A stretch of DNA of 64,000 nt, taken from NCBI GenBank assembly GCA_949361645.1, contig OX442436.1, forward strand, positions 1,463,179-1,527,178, written 5' to 3'. Source of the stretch: Spongilla lacustris. Lineage: Eukaryota; Porifera; Demospongiae; Spongillida; Spongillidae. The translations under genes were made by a program, and so were the position numbers. The notes under the pieces are model-generated. The model was not told the DNA's origin. It worked only from the letters and a program-made list of their open reading frames with translations, and ran no database searches. Positions 15,101 through 27,292 of the stretch are shown here, piece after piece; position 1 is the stretch's first letter; each line of letters opens with the position of its first letter.

Positions 15101-15230
15101 GCCTCCTGTGTCCTCTGCAATCACTCCAGGGGTTGTCAGGCCTCCGGCTAAAGGGTCCCCTCCTGCCCCTCCTGGTAGGACTATGGTTCCTCAAACAGTA
15201 CTTATGTCGTCATATCTTCCAAAAACGTAG
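2..15230 (+). CDS. SASS6: Spindle assembly abnormal protein 6 homologue (SAS-6), 5'-truncated
   Basis: SAS-6 is the centriole cartwheel protein; nine coiled-coil homodimers set the ninefold symmetry. Exons I read: 2-120 (continues off the window), 813-975, 1943-2020, 3057-3176, 3832-3900, 4464-4586, 5727-5873, 5933-6070, 6211-6264, 7461-7586, 10764-10845, 13193-13344, 14250-14327, 14397-14517, 15040-15230 (stop TAG). All junctions are GT-AG with matching phase, giving 586 residues; roughly the first 110 of the family are missing. The first exons encode the end of the globular head ([30 protein letters not shown]). The middle exons are a long coiled coil ([44 protein letters not shown]), as in vertebrate SASS6. 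The Pro/Ser-rich tail ends in SSYLPKT. In the last exon a GT at 15175 follows a donor-like context, but reading through gives a natural C-terminus. The PISA motif would lie upstream. Confidence 0.93.
2546..2745. repeat. Minisatellite, about 20-23 bp unit (gtcaggatagcctatgag)
   Basis: About eight tandem copies of a G-rich unit with core GTCAGGATAGCCTATGAG in a SASS6 intron. It is bracketed by long G runs at about 2451-2479 and 2750-2778. No coding or splice signal is visible inside. Confidence 0.85.
4827..4990. repeat. 37-bp minisatellite rich in ACATGT
   Basis: Four tandem 37-bp copies containing ACATGTGCATGTA, CAGCTTACATGTACATG and a T5 run, in a SASS6 intron. The unit is made largely of overlapping ACATGT palindromes. 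Confidence 0.85.
6077..6180. repeat. (GT)n microsatellite
   Basis: About 100 bp of GT repeat starting seven bases after the donor of the SASS6 exon ending at 6070 and ending about 30 bp before the acceptor of the next exon (6211). The 140 bp intron is therefore mostly GT repeat. Confidence 0.95.
6600..7440. other. SASS6 intron without recognised elements
   Basis: AT-rich intron sequence. I see no exon, inverted repeat or tandem array here beyond a 14-bp hairpin-like GTCCTTATTTAAG/CTTAAATAAGGA just upstream at 6487-6521. Confidence 0.5.
9727..9792 (-). repeat. tRNA-derived SINE head or tRNA pseudogene
   Basis: On the minus strand the stretch reads like a tRNA. A-box-like TTGGTGTAGTTGATAAGG (about 9767-9786) is followed about 30 nt later by a B-box GGTTCAATCCC (about 9730-9740). 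This matches the internal RNA polymerase III promoter (consensus TRGYNNANNNG and GWTCRANNC). The anticodon-stem region does not fold convincingly by eye, so a SINE head or pseudogene is more likely than a functional tRNA. It lies in the 3.2 kb SASS6 intron between 7586 and 10764. Confidence 0.55.
10266..10510. mobile_element. Small foldback (inverted-repeat) element
   Basis: Left arm about 10266-10359 (AACAAGATATAAAAACATTC ... CCTATATTTAGCA) is repeated in reverse complement at about 10385-10510 (TGCTAAATATAGG ... GAATGTTTTTATATCTTGT), around a loop of about 25 nt. The right arm carries an insertion of about 35 nt. It resembles a MITE; no coding sequence. Confidence 0.8.
10505..10738. repeat. 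Degenerate GTGTACTGTGCATGTGCTAT minisatellite
   Basis: Tandem, imperfect units of 17-38 bp built from GTGCTATGTGTACTATATGTGTACTGTGCAT fragments. It directly abuts the right end of the foldback element at 10510 and stops just before the SASS6 exon at 10764. Confidence 0.8.
11800..12612. mobile_element. Compound foldback MITE with TTAA ends (two units)
   Basis: Begins TTAATGTCTATTGTCC and ends in its reverse complement GGACAATAGACATTAA, so TTAA flanks both sides as in piggyBac-type insertions. Inside are two foldback units. Unit 1, 11800-12151, has a left arm and a truncated right arm around a centre near 12030. Unit 2, 12152-12612, starts again with TTAATGTCTATTGTCC and is complete around a centre near 12380. 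No transposase reading frame. It lies in the SASS6 intron 10846-13192. Confidence 0.88.
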
Positions 15231-15264
15231 ACATTTCCCTTTTTTTTTTCCCTCTCCTTTTTTT

Positions 15265-15307
<43 letters not shown>

Positions 15308-16125
15308 AATTTATTTTCATGACTTCAGCATCTCTAAATTCAACTACATTCGTTTTTTATACATTCTCGTTTTTTATACATTCTCGTTTTTATTATTATT
15401 AAAGAATGCCATTACCAGCGTAATCGTATACTTTAGTAATTTTGCTTGCAAAACTTTCTGTATACTAACTCGTTCCCAGAACTACTATCATCGCGCATAC
15501 CGGTAGGGTTGAAGCTATTTATGTGAGAGTTACAAACGGATGATGCGAGAGGAGAGACATGTATAGTAGACATGTATAGTTTTAGTTATTTATATTTTGT
15601 GTGATAGCAACGGCTACTTCAGCACGATAAAACACTAGGTTTTGATAAGCTTTGTTTAAGCTATAGAGACTAAGAGAGTTACCACCACGCAACGATGCTT
15701 CTCAGCCTGCATGCATGATGAACAGCGTATCACAACAGACTTTCGTCCTTTCCTACTAAAATATAGTAATTACATACATCACAACCCTCGCCGCACACCC
15801 ACGATCAAGCTACCAGGCTAAGCTTTGTAGCACCAATCAGATTAGTGACGTCACATTAATTAGATTCCAATAGCTTTCTTTCCACACAATAGCCCAAGCC
15901 CACCGCGTACCGTACGTAAGTTAACTACGTTTGAGTCTGAGTCCGTACATATGTATACTACCATAATATCATTCGAATACACACATATACATGTAGTCTT
16001 GCGCTGCCAAACAAAAAAGTGATTGGTTTTCCCGACCGGAAGTATTCAACACGTCATTGTTGATAGTTGTACCCTAATGTCATCTGACAGATTGGAAAGT
16101 TCCGAAGCAATGGCTCCCACATAGG
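15231..16125. other. Intergenic interval between SASS6 and the secreted orphan
   Basis: Convergent intergenic DNA. It holds a short (GT)n at about 15267-15304 and otherwise AT-rich unique sequence. I see no open frame with splice signals and no clear polyadenylation signal for SASS6. Confidence 0.5.
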
Positions 16126-16957
16126 TCAGTTCGGCTGTAACGCCGGGCTATATGGGAGAATTTTGAACTGTATGCATAATGGAAATTGGTTCCTACTTAC
16201 GACTGGCGTAGGAGCTATGATTGGCGCGGGACATGTCACGGAAGACTTGGTTACATTTGGTGTGCGACCTGAGTTTATCGGGACATTTTGCACCTGGGCC
16301 GGGGTAAAAAAAAAGTCATCAAAAGAGATTTTTAAAAACACCCAGAATTGCCATACCAGTTGGTACAGGTCCTTGGCTACTGACAGGTTTGTGAGGACCT
16401 GTGCTAACCCGTCATTGAAAACGCTGCCTTGAGCGCGCTGGACAACTGCTCTATACGTTTCATTCTTCAATGCATCCGCCACAGGCTCCACAAAGCACAT
16501 GAAGTACTGAACACTATAAGCAACAGCTGCACCTGACGGCTGTACACAAATATCATATTTTAATTTCATTTTAATATGAAATCCAACGTACTTGTGATTG
16601 TTTGAAAATGCGGCTTCTGTACAAACCAATACTGGGAATAGGACTGTTGAGTACCTGAAAGTAAATGTTATCACACACCTGCATGCAATTCAATACGTGC
16701 ACTTTTTATACCGATCCAAATATAGCGTCTTGTATAGACCTGGAGTTGATGTAGATATTTTCCAGCTTTTGTTTAATAGTTTGCAACCCCCCTTGCCCGG
16801 AGCACAAATTACTTTTGACGGCTATGATTGGCGCGCCGCTTCCCTCCCCAGCCAGAGACGTTGATAGGCTGGGGGCAGACTGAACAGCGATGTGACGACT
16901 TAACACGCACAAGACAACGAGGCTCGTCTGAAACCAACTCTTTGAACTTGTAACCAT
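16126..16957 (-). CDS. Secreted orphan protein, five exons, function unknown
   Basis: Exons on the minus strand: 16957-16740, 16654-16592, 16513-16357, 16293-16201, 16134-16126 (stop TGA). All junctions are GT-AG and every phase matches, giving 179 residues. The introns are tiny (about 63-85 nt), and one has a T-rich acceptor tract. The N-terminus looks like a signal peptide: MVTSSKSWFQ, then hydrophobic SLVVLCVL, then cleavage near VQSAP. The mature part has few cysteines (SNLCSG, LVCTEA, YFMCF, VTCPAP), one N-linked site KNET and another NVTKS. I recognise no family. A short word GCGCCAATCATAGC occurs in both the first and fourth exons (residues APII in each). It is transcribed in the same direction as MIER, 424 bp beyond the MIER stop. 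Confidence 0.55.
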
Positions 16958-17177
16958 CTTGTTATGCGATTTGTATTCGTGGTTTTCAGTGTTTACTGTT
17001 TTTAATGTCAGTCAAAAGTTGGCACAACATTTTTATAGTGTTCGGTGGCAAACCGACAGGCCGACAAAGGTGCCTCCCCCCTCCCCAAAACGCAACTTGC
17101 AACTGATACTGGCGCACACATTTCACAGAAACTGCTGCGTCTATCACTAACTGGGAACTAACAGTGCATTAGATTGT

Positions 17178-17183
17178 TTTATT
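17178..17183 (-). terminator. Probable polyadenylation signal of the MIER gene
   Basis: AATAAA on the minus strand, about 200 nt after the MIER stop codon at 17381. Position and hexamer fit a cleavage/polyadenylation signal. Confidence 0.5.
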
Positions 17184-17380
17184 CATTTAGGGGAATGTTT
17201 CATTTGACATCAAATGAGGTGCTATACATGTACAGTAAATAGGAAACGGGGGGAGGAGCATTGCAACAAATACACACACACACAAAAAAAAATTAAGACC
17301 ACTTCGCGTAATGAACAAAATAAGCTGAGATGATGTTGAACTGTTAAAAAAGGCTGCTTGACATAAGCTGATTCTTTCAC

Positions 17381-20300
17381 CTAGCTATCTTTCTTTGCCT
17401 CCACAGCGACAGATGAAGTCGCGTACAATAGGTCACTATCGTCACCGCGGTCCTGCAGGTCCAACAGCCTCTCCATAAAATCCATCCTGCGCGCGCCCAG
17501 AATACGGCAAATGATTTAGCAACAACGACCCTCTCCCCCAAAAAATACACACGGTCACGGAGAAGACTTACGATGCGCAACCAGGCTGCAAGGTAACTTT
17601 CTTTCTCGTCAGCCTGCCCTGCTGCGCGGAAGAGCTGTAACCTTCCGTTTTCTTCCACACATAATAGAATTCGACTAGCTCTTTGAATGTTCTGGTGTTG
17701 AACTGAAAAAAAAAAAAAAAAAAAAAAAAAAAAGAAGGCAAGGACAGAAAGTAATAAAAAGATATGCTTCGGCTGGACCAGGTGTAGCTAACAATTCAGG
17801 CTGGATTTGTACATACACAATGCACACAATTCAGCCTGGATTTGTACTTAAGTAGCTAATGCCTCAGGCTGAACTCATATGTGGCTAACATCTCAGGCTG
17901 CTCAGGCTGGACCTTACCTGTTTGCTGAGTGCATTGAAATCCTTTCCAACTGATCTAAGCCCTATAAGAGAAGTATGAGTGGTGTCAAAGACAGAGTGGT
18001 GTGGGTGTGATTGGGGGGTTGAAATTGCCAAAGTTGATAGACACCATATTGATTGCATATGACTCTGCAGGGGTTAATTAACCAACAAAGCAAATTTATG
18101 AAATAATGATTTGCTAACAACACTAGTCATGACATCTAAAAACCATTAATAAAGACATGTTGACTGATGCTTAGACTCCTCCCATAGCCCCTACCCCTTC
18201 CCTTTTGAGCGACTCACCTGTCTCAAACCTCTTGCATTCTTCTTCAGTCCATGGCACTGTTCCTATATTTAGAATACAGCCAAATCCCTGTTAGCACTAA
18301 GTATAGCCACATGTACCATATCACCTTCTGGGAAGCCCTTTGTTTTAATCCACTTCAAAGCATGCTGTGTGTCATGGTGAAATCGTTGCAATATCTCCAG
18401 GGCCTGGATGAAGTTCACATTATATTCTATTTGTAGCCCACATATAAGAACATTTGAACAGTATGCCAATATCAATAAATAAATAAATTGGCATATACAA
18501 AACATGCATGCAAGCACAAAGAAATGATACAGATAGCCTATAGCGAGAACCCCATATTAGAACATGCCCCATGTACAGGGACACTCGCATTGGAACATAC
18601 CCCATGTACAGGGACACTCCCACTGGAACACACCCCAAGTACAGGGATACTCCCACTGGAACATACCCCATGTATAGGGACACTCCCACTGGAACATACC
18701 CCATGTACAGGGACACTCCCATTGGAACATATCCCAAGTACTGGGACACTCCCACTGGAACATACCCCATGTACAGGGACACTCCCATTGGAACATACCC
18801 CATGTACAGGGACACTCCCATTGGAACATACCCCATGTACAGGGACACTCCCATTGGAACATACCCCATGTACAGGAACACTCCAATTGGAACATACCCC
18901 AAGTACTGGGACACTCCCACTGGAACATACCCCATGTACAGGGATACTCCCATTGGAACATACCCCATGTACAGGGACACTCCCATTGGAACATACCCCA
19001 TGTACAGGGACACTCCCATTGGAACATACCCCATGTACAGGGACACTCCCATTGGAACATACCCCATGTACAGGGACACTCCCATTGGAACATACCCCAT
19101 GTGCAGGGACACTCCCATTGGAACATACCCCATGTACAGGGACACTCCCATTGGAACATACCCCATGTACAGGGACACTTTATTATAGGGAACACCTTTT
19201 TAGTAACACCATCATGATGTTACTGAAGGAATTCCCTATTCATGTGCACACACATACAGTAACACACACACACATACAGTAACGCATACACACACATATA
19301 CACACACGCGCACACAAACACATGTAAAACACACACACACACATACAGTAACACATACACACACATACACACACATGCACACACACACACACACACTTAC
19401 TCTCTCATCATCATGAGGGTTAGTGGTGGGAGGTGGGTGTCCTGTAAGATGTTCAGCCACTTTAGCAAGGTACCTTGACACTGCAGGAAGGTGGGGGAGG
19501 GGTGAGGTGGGAAGCAATGAGGTGGAAATGTGGAGGGTAGGATGAGAAGGGTGATGAGGGACGACAACTCTAAGTTCAGAGCAAACTGTTACTGTGACAC
19601 GCACAAACCCAGCATTTCATTACACTTTACCCTACACTTCACAAATGAACACCAAATAGAACGGAACTCAGCGATAAGATAGAGACCCCTCCCCCTCTCC
19701 CCCAGGGCAATGCGCGGCCTCAGCAGCTGGCAGCTATCATAGATTTCCGTGAAAAGTAGTACCAGACCTAGATGCCCTCATGAATTGCATGGCACAACAA
19801 GGGAATTTACTAACACACCACCCACAACCATGCCCCCAGGGTGCACATGACCCACTACCACACCCCACAGGGCAAACCGCTTTTTCTGGAAATGCCATAA
19901 TGCTCTAGGTTTCCAACTTGTGAAGAAATTCATCATTTGAATTTGTCTGAATAATTACCCATCTCCCGCCTCCCCTTAATGGCCTCCCCCTTAATGGGTG
20001 CTCAAATGAAAGCAAACAAGTCTTCTCATCCTCCCACTCCTCCTCCCCATCCTCTCACCCCTTCTCCCATCCCTCCTCCCACCCCACCCATCTTGCTGAA
20101 CACACTAGCACACAAGGGGGGGTGAAGGGAATACAGCAATAGTGGGTATACCACATGCAAGGTATGAGGTTATTTGATTGGTTCAAAATGGTTTGCGTAT
20201 GCAATGTATGCACATGCAGGGTACACGTACACCATGGTATAAAATGGCATTTCAAAATAATGACCCCAAAACAATCCTTTCCTCTTAACGTCCCACGCAA

Positions 20301-20755
20301 GACAGTTATCTGTGAACCGATCTACACAACAGCTAAATATTCTCAGAAATATATATTTAAAACAGACATTATTACAAAAAAGACACGTACACACCATTTA
20401 TAAACCATTTATAATGGCAAGTACTGCTTACAACATACACACACGTACTACATGTACATCTGATCATGCTGTACATGTGTGATGTGGGGGCGTGGCTTTC
20501 CTTACAACAGGTCTGTATGTACATGTATGCATGTGCGTGCATGCATACATGTACATGTACATACTACACACCTTTCCCTATCAGCTACAGTGGTCTCGGG
20601 GGTCAAGCGTACAGGGTGAAGTCTGATTTTATGAGATATTTCTTTGAACAATAATGCCCCCCCCCTCCCTCCCGACCCTCTGCCCCTCCTCCCCATCCTT
20701 CCCTAACCCTTCCCCCCCATCATTCCCTGACCCTCCCCCCCATCCACATAATCAG

Positions 20756-20851
<96 letters not shown>

Positions 20852-23800
20852 TGCCATATGTTAACAACACACACAAGGTAAAGACATAGTTCTCTCTCTC
20901 TCACACAGGTAACATGCCTTCACTTTCATCAATTCCATCTGGTTTCCAAATGACCTTATCACCAAATGTATCTTGTGAGAGATGTGTGTACATGTGTGAG
21001 TGAGGGGGAAAAGCACACCATACATCACTGGAGCTCAATAATATATGTGCATGTTAAAAGACACGGGTTACAGGACACCCGGGTGATAAAGTAAACACTA
21101 AACTGCGAAATTACGAGTGGAAATTGGCCATAATCTCGCCAAAACGCGCGGTCTACAATAAGCTTTATCTCCTTGACTTTGCATTATAATACAGTCGATA
21201 TTCAAAGCGGTCATGTGTATAAAAGTCCAATGATTGTTCGATGCATCATTCCGAAGTTATTTACATTCAAGTACAAGCTTGATTGATTTCGCGGGCTTCT
21301 AATACAAAAGGCCGGGAAAATGAGCTCATACTTGAATGTGAATATCTTAGGAACGATGCATTGCAAATCCAACGATCATTGGACTTTTATAGACACATGA
21401 CTGCTTTGTGTATGTGCAAAACTCAGCTCTATTATAATGCAAAATCAAGGAGATAAAGCATATTGAAGACTGCCGTTTTGGCAAGAATATGGCCAATTTC
21501 CACGCGTAATTTTGCAGTTAAGCGTCTATTTTTTCACCCGGGCATGTGGTAACCAGGGCATGATCAGGTTGTGGTGACCAGGGCATGATCAGGTTGTGGT
21601 AACCAGGGCATGATCAGGTTGTGGTGACCAGGGCATGATCAGGTTGTGGTGACCAGGGCATGATCAGGTTGTGGTGACCAGGGCATGATCAGGTTGTGGT
21701 GAACAGGGCACGATCAGGTTGTGGTGAACAGGGCACGATCAGGTTGTGGTGAACAGGGCACGATCAGGTTGTGGTGAACAGGGCACGATCAGGTTGTGGT
21801 GAACAGGGCACGATCAGGTTGTGGTGAACAGGGCACGATCAGGTTGTGGTGAACAGGGCACGATCAGGTTGTGGTGAACAGGGCACGATCAGGTTGTGGT
21901 GAACAGGGCACGATCAGGTTGTGGTGACCAGGACACGATCAGGTTGTGGTGACCAGGGCATGATCAGGTTGTGGTGACCAGGGCATGATCAGGTTGTGGT
22001 AACCAGGGCATGATCAGGTTGTGGTGAACAGGGCATGATCAGGTTGTGGTGACCAGGGCATGATCAGGTTGTGGTGACCAGGGCATGATCAGGTTGTGGT
22101 GACCAGGGCATGATCAAGTTGTGGTGACCAGGGCATGATCAGGTTGTGGTGACCAGGGCATGATCAGGTTGTGGTGACCAGGGCATGATCAGGTTGTGGT
22201 GACCAGGGCATGATCAGGTTGTGGTGACCAGGGCATGATCAGGTTGTGGTGACCAGGGCACGATCAGGTTGTGGTGAACAGGGCACGATCAGGTTGTGGT
22301 GAACAGGGCACGATCAGGTTGTGGTGACCAGGACACGATCAGGTTGTGGTGAACAGGGCACGATCAGGTTGTGGTGACCAGGACACGATCAGGTTGTGGT
22401 GAACAGGGCATGATCAGGTTGTGGTGACCAGGGCACGATCAGGTTGTGGTGAACAGGGCATGATCAGGTTGTGGTAAACAGGGCACGATCAGGTTGTGGT
22501 GAACAGGGCACGATCAGGTTGTGGTGACCAGGGCACGATCAGGTTGTGGTGAACAGGGCACGATCAGGTTGTGGTGACCAGGACACGATCAGGTTGTGGT
22601 GAACAGGGCACGATCAGGTTGTGGTGACCAGGGCACGATCAGGTTGTGGTGACCAGGGCATGATCAGGTTGTGGTGACCAGGGCATGATCAGGTTGTGGT
22701 GAACAGGGCATGATCAGGTTGTGGTGAACAGGGCATGATCAGGTTGTGGTGACCAGGGCATGATCAGGTTGTGGTGACCAGGGCATGATCAGGTTGTGGT
22801 GACCAGGGCATGATCAAGTTGTGGTGACCAGGGCATGATCAGGTTGTGGTGACCAGGGCATGATCAGGTTGTGGTGACCAGGGCATGATCAGGTTGTGGT
22901 GACCAGGGCATGATCAGGTTGTGGTGACCAGGGCATGATCAGGTTGTGGTGAACAGGGCATGATCAGGTTGTGGTGACCAGGGCATGATCAGGTTGTGGT
23001 GACCAGGGCATGATCAGGTTGTGGTGACCAGGGCATGATCAGGTTGTGGTGACCAGGGCATGATCAAGTTGTGGTGACCAGGGCATGATCAGGTTGCGGT
23101 GACCAGGGCATGATCAGGTTGCGGTGACCAGGGCATGATCAGGTTGTGGTGAACAGGGCATGATCAGGTTGTGGTGAACAGGGCATGGTTCTTAGGATAC
23201 CATCATACATGTACATACATGTGCAGTTAATAAAACACAGGTTAACAAACCATTTGAATATGATGAATGCGTTGGCTGTCCAGCTACTTCTGCCTGGTGC
23301 TCAGGCCCAACCTTCACTTCCTGAGATGAGGGGAGGAGGAGTGGAGAAGGGAATGGGGAGGAGAGGACCAATAGCACAGATGTAACTGCACCCCTTCTTC
23401 TCCCACATACATGTACTCTCTTCCAGTCCTCTGTAGATGAGTTCCCTCCCTCCCTCTCTCCCTCTCTCCCTCCCTCCCTCTCTCCCTCTCCCTCCCTCCC
23501 TCCCTCTCTCCCTCCCTCCCTCTCTCCCTCCCTCTCTCTCTCCCTCTCTCCCTCCCTCTCTCCCTCACATACTCTCTTCCAGTCCTCAGTAGATGAGTTC
23601 TCCTCGTCATCAGAGCCTCCATCAAGAACAGATGCTGCAGAAGTACATGTATGACAGCAATAACCCCACTCTACATATTACCACCACTACATCTGCACCA
23701 TGACAACTCTGCACCTATACCATCACTCCACCTACACCGTACTCCTCCCACCTACACATCACTCCTCCCCACCTACACCATACTCCTCCCACCTATACCA

Positions 23801-26800
23801 TCACTTCTCCCCACCTACACCATACTCCTCCCACCTACACCATCACTCCTCCGCATCTACACCATCACCATCATTCCTCCCACTTACACATCACCATCCT
23901 GATATCCCCTGATCCAATTGCATGCATACACTGAAAAGCATTTTCATTGGAAATCGCAGAAATGATGGGAACTACCAAAGCAGACTGCAGGCTTACCCAT
24001 AACTCCTGCTATCAATCAAAGTGTGGTTTTAAATTCTTAGTACAATCAGTATAGCAAGCATGGACTTCCACAGACCACTAATCCCCCTAGGGAGCAATTT
24101 ATTGAACACACACCACCACAAATGAACACATCTCTGGTAATTTTTTTTTTTAATTTACCATAGCTGTGTGCCAAATTTCTCCCTCAAAAGTGCACCTACA
24201 TGACTTATATTTATGGTAAAATATTTCCATTTAAATAATGCTTCACGGTTAGCCATTCGTGGTAACCACCCCAAGTCCGAGGAAGTAGCAGAGCTATATG
24301 GCCACCTCAGCTTGTCATTAATTAGAGCTAACGCTCGATCAATCCTGGTCCGCTCCTATCCCCAAACACCCCAACAAGAAAATGAACTGTACATGAAAAT
24401 GTACAGTTCATTTTTGTGTACAATTGTGTCTTTGTGACTTTGTTGGTTATTTAAGATCGAAAATAGCATTATTGCCAATAATAACAATAATAATAATAAT
24501 AAAATTATCTCATTATAAGAACAAAATACAATTTTGAGATAAACAGCACAAAGTGAGCAAACGAATGTCATGTCTTGGTCTACCAGTAACCACTGGCAGC
24601 AAATAGCAATGTACAAGTAGGAAGCTTTTAACTCGTTCCCACAACTCAGCCCCAGCCTCAGCCCCCGCCCCTGCCTCAGCCCCAGCCCCTGCCCCAGCCC
24701 CAATGTCAGCCCCAGCCCCAGCCCCAGCCTCAGCCCCAGCCCCAGCCTCAGCCCCAGCCCCAGCCTCAGCCCCAGCCCCAGCCTCAGCCCCAGCCCCAGC
24801 CTCAGCCCCAGCCTCAGCCCCAGCCTCAGCCCCAGGCTCAGCCCCAGCCTAGCCTCAACCTCAACCTCAACCCAGTCCCAACTCCAACAAGCCTCAGCCC
24901 CAGCCCCAAACACTTTAGCCTTGGCCGTAGCACTGCCCTAGCCTCAGCTGGGATTTTGGCCCCTAGGTAGTCAAATTGACCATTCACTAATAATAACGAC
25001 TTCACTCAGAATGCTAACTAGAACTGATAAAATCGAGTTACATGTTAATGCTCCCTCTCTCCCCCATACATGTACCAAGCCTCTCCCATACACTATACTC
25101 TTCCCTCCCTCCTCTCTCCCTTCCCGCTCCCTCCCTCCTCTCTCCCTTCCCGCTCCCTCCCTCCTCTCTCCCTTCCCGCTCCCTCCCTCCTCTCTCCCTT
25201 CCTGCTCCCTCCCTCCTCTCTCCCTTCCCGCTCCCTCCCTCCTCTCTCCCTTCCCGCTCCCTCCCTCCTCTCTCCCTTCCCGCTCCCTCCCTCCTCTCTC
25301 CCTTCCCGCTCCCTCCCTCCTCTCTCTCCCTTCCTACTCTCTCCCTCACTTACCTCCCTCTCTCAGAAAAAATATGCACATGCACTTCTAACCAACGGCA
25401 CACTATCGAGAGGTCACCCACACATGCACACACACCATGCACACACACACCATGCACACACACACCATGCACACATGTACACACACATGCACACACACCA
25501 TGCACACACACCATGCACACATGCACACACACCATGCACACCATGCACACACACCTTACACACATACACACCTTCATGTAACACAAAAAACACTAACCAA
25601 AATACGCTTCAACGGCAGCAGCCTCGTTCTGCATCAGCCTTGTGCTCCTCCTCTCAGGGACCTCCGGCCTCAGACGATACTTACTCTCCTCCCTCCTGGG
25701 CCTGCCCCTCTTGTGCGGCAGGGGAGGCACCTCAGCACTCTGGGCCCCGCCCCCTGGGGTTGCGTCCTCTGAGAACACTTGAGGTCCCTCCCCTCCAGCA
25801 CCGGGCGCAGTGAGGGCAAGCTTGCCCTGACCTAGCAACTCTAGCTCAGTACCACCCATACCACCATCACTGACAACCTCAGAATCACATGAAGGAGGAG
25901 GAGGGGGTTCGAGGGACATGGGAAGCCCCGCCTCCTCCACGTGAGGCTCCGCCCACTCCGTTGGGGCGGGGTGAGGACTGTCGGCATCTTTACACGCTGT
26001 GGGTGGACTGCAGGAAGGGTTTGGGTATTTCACTGGTGAGGTGTCTATCAGGTGGTCCCCGGGAGGGTCGTTGTACACGTGGCCCCCCGGGGGGCTGATA
26101 GGTGGAGAGCCCCCCACTGTGGAAAGTAGCACAGCTGCATCGTCCTCTGCCGGACCAAGCAATGAACCCTGTGTGTTACATTCTCCACCCTCCTCCTCTT
26201 CCTCCCTCTGTATTACACCTCCATGGTAACCATTGGCTGCACATCCGTAGAGTGCAAGAAGTTGCTCCAGTGGCATGTCCCCTTCCTGTGGGGGGGTGAG
26301 AGGAAGGAAGGTGGAGAGGGAGAGGGAGACATTATGTAATATATGTGAGAAAGGTTTGGTGCAATGATGGTCATAAGGAAGTGTGGTGGAGATACATGTA
26401 CACGTGTGAAAATATGTACGGTATGTGTGGGGAGGAGAGGGAGGATGGGGAGGAGGGGTAGGATGGGGAAGAGTGATGGAGGCATGCAGTCTCCTCGATA
26501 TCATCATTGTGAAAGGGTGACAGGAGGGGTGATGGTGGGGAGAGGTGATGGTGGGAAAGAAGAGTGAGTAGAGAAGGGTGATGGAGGGGAGGGTGATGAA
26601 GGGAAAGAGGGTGATGAGGGGACGAGAGCGATGGAGGGGAGAAGGGTGATGGAGGGGAGGGTGATGAAGGGAAGGAGGGTGATAGAGGAGAGGTAGTGAG
26701 TGATGAAGTGGGAGAAGGGTGGAGGGGTGGTGAAGACAGAAGGTGATGGTAATAGAGGAGAGGGTGATGGAAGGGAGAGTTAAGGAAGGGGAAGAAAGTG

Positions 26801-27252
26801 ATGAAGGGAAGAGGGTGATGGAGGGGAGAGTGATGGATGAGAGTGATGGTAATAGAGGAGAGGAGGGTGATGAAGGGTGAGGGTGATGAGAGAGGAAGGG
26901 GTGTGATGGTGGGTAATGGAGGAGTGGATGATGAAGGCTAGAGAGTGATGGAGGGAGGACCTCGGGTGATGGAGAGGGCAATGGTCAGGGGAGGAGTACA
27001 TACAAGATTATTAATTGAACCCAACAATGCCATAAGGAGATGGATATGCACACTCGAGAACACAGGACAATACACCCCCCCCCCCCCCCCCCCCCCCAAA
27101 ATGGCACCTGTTCCAGGCCAGCCAGTTCCTCCTGTACGTCCTCTGGCTTGGTTGAAGCCTCCTCCTCTTCCAGTGTGGCTTCATCATCGACATCTTGATG
27201 AACTAGCATTTCGGCTGTCACTTCAAACTCAGGATCATCTAGAGCAGTGTAC

Positions 27253-27292
<40 letters not shown>

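Noticed and set aside
1..15230. FKBP15-like or generic coiled-coil protein as identity of the first gene
   Set aside because: The head-domain exon ([18 protein letters not shown]) and coiled-coil order match SAS-6 specifically.
18420..19282. Overlapping 250-codon open frames on both strands
   Set aside because: Products of the 33-bp satellite in a MIER intron. Only 18426-18325 at the edge is a real exon.
21545..23188. Regular 25-bp repeats resembling a CRISPR array
   Set aside because: The units are contiguous with no unique spacers, the host is a eukaryote, and no cas genes are present.
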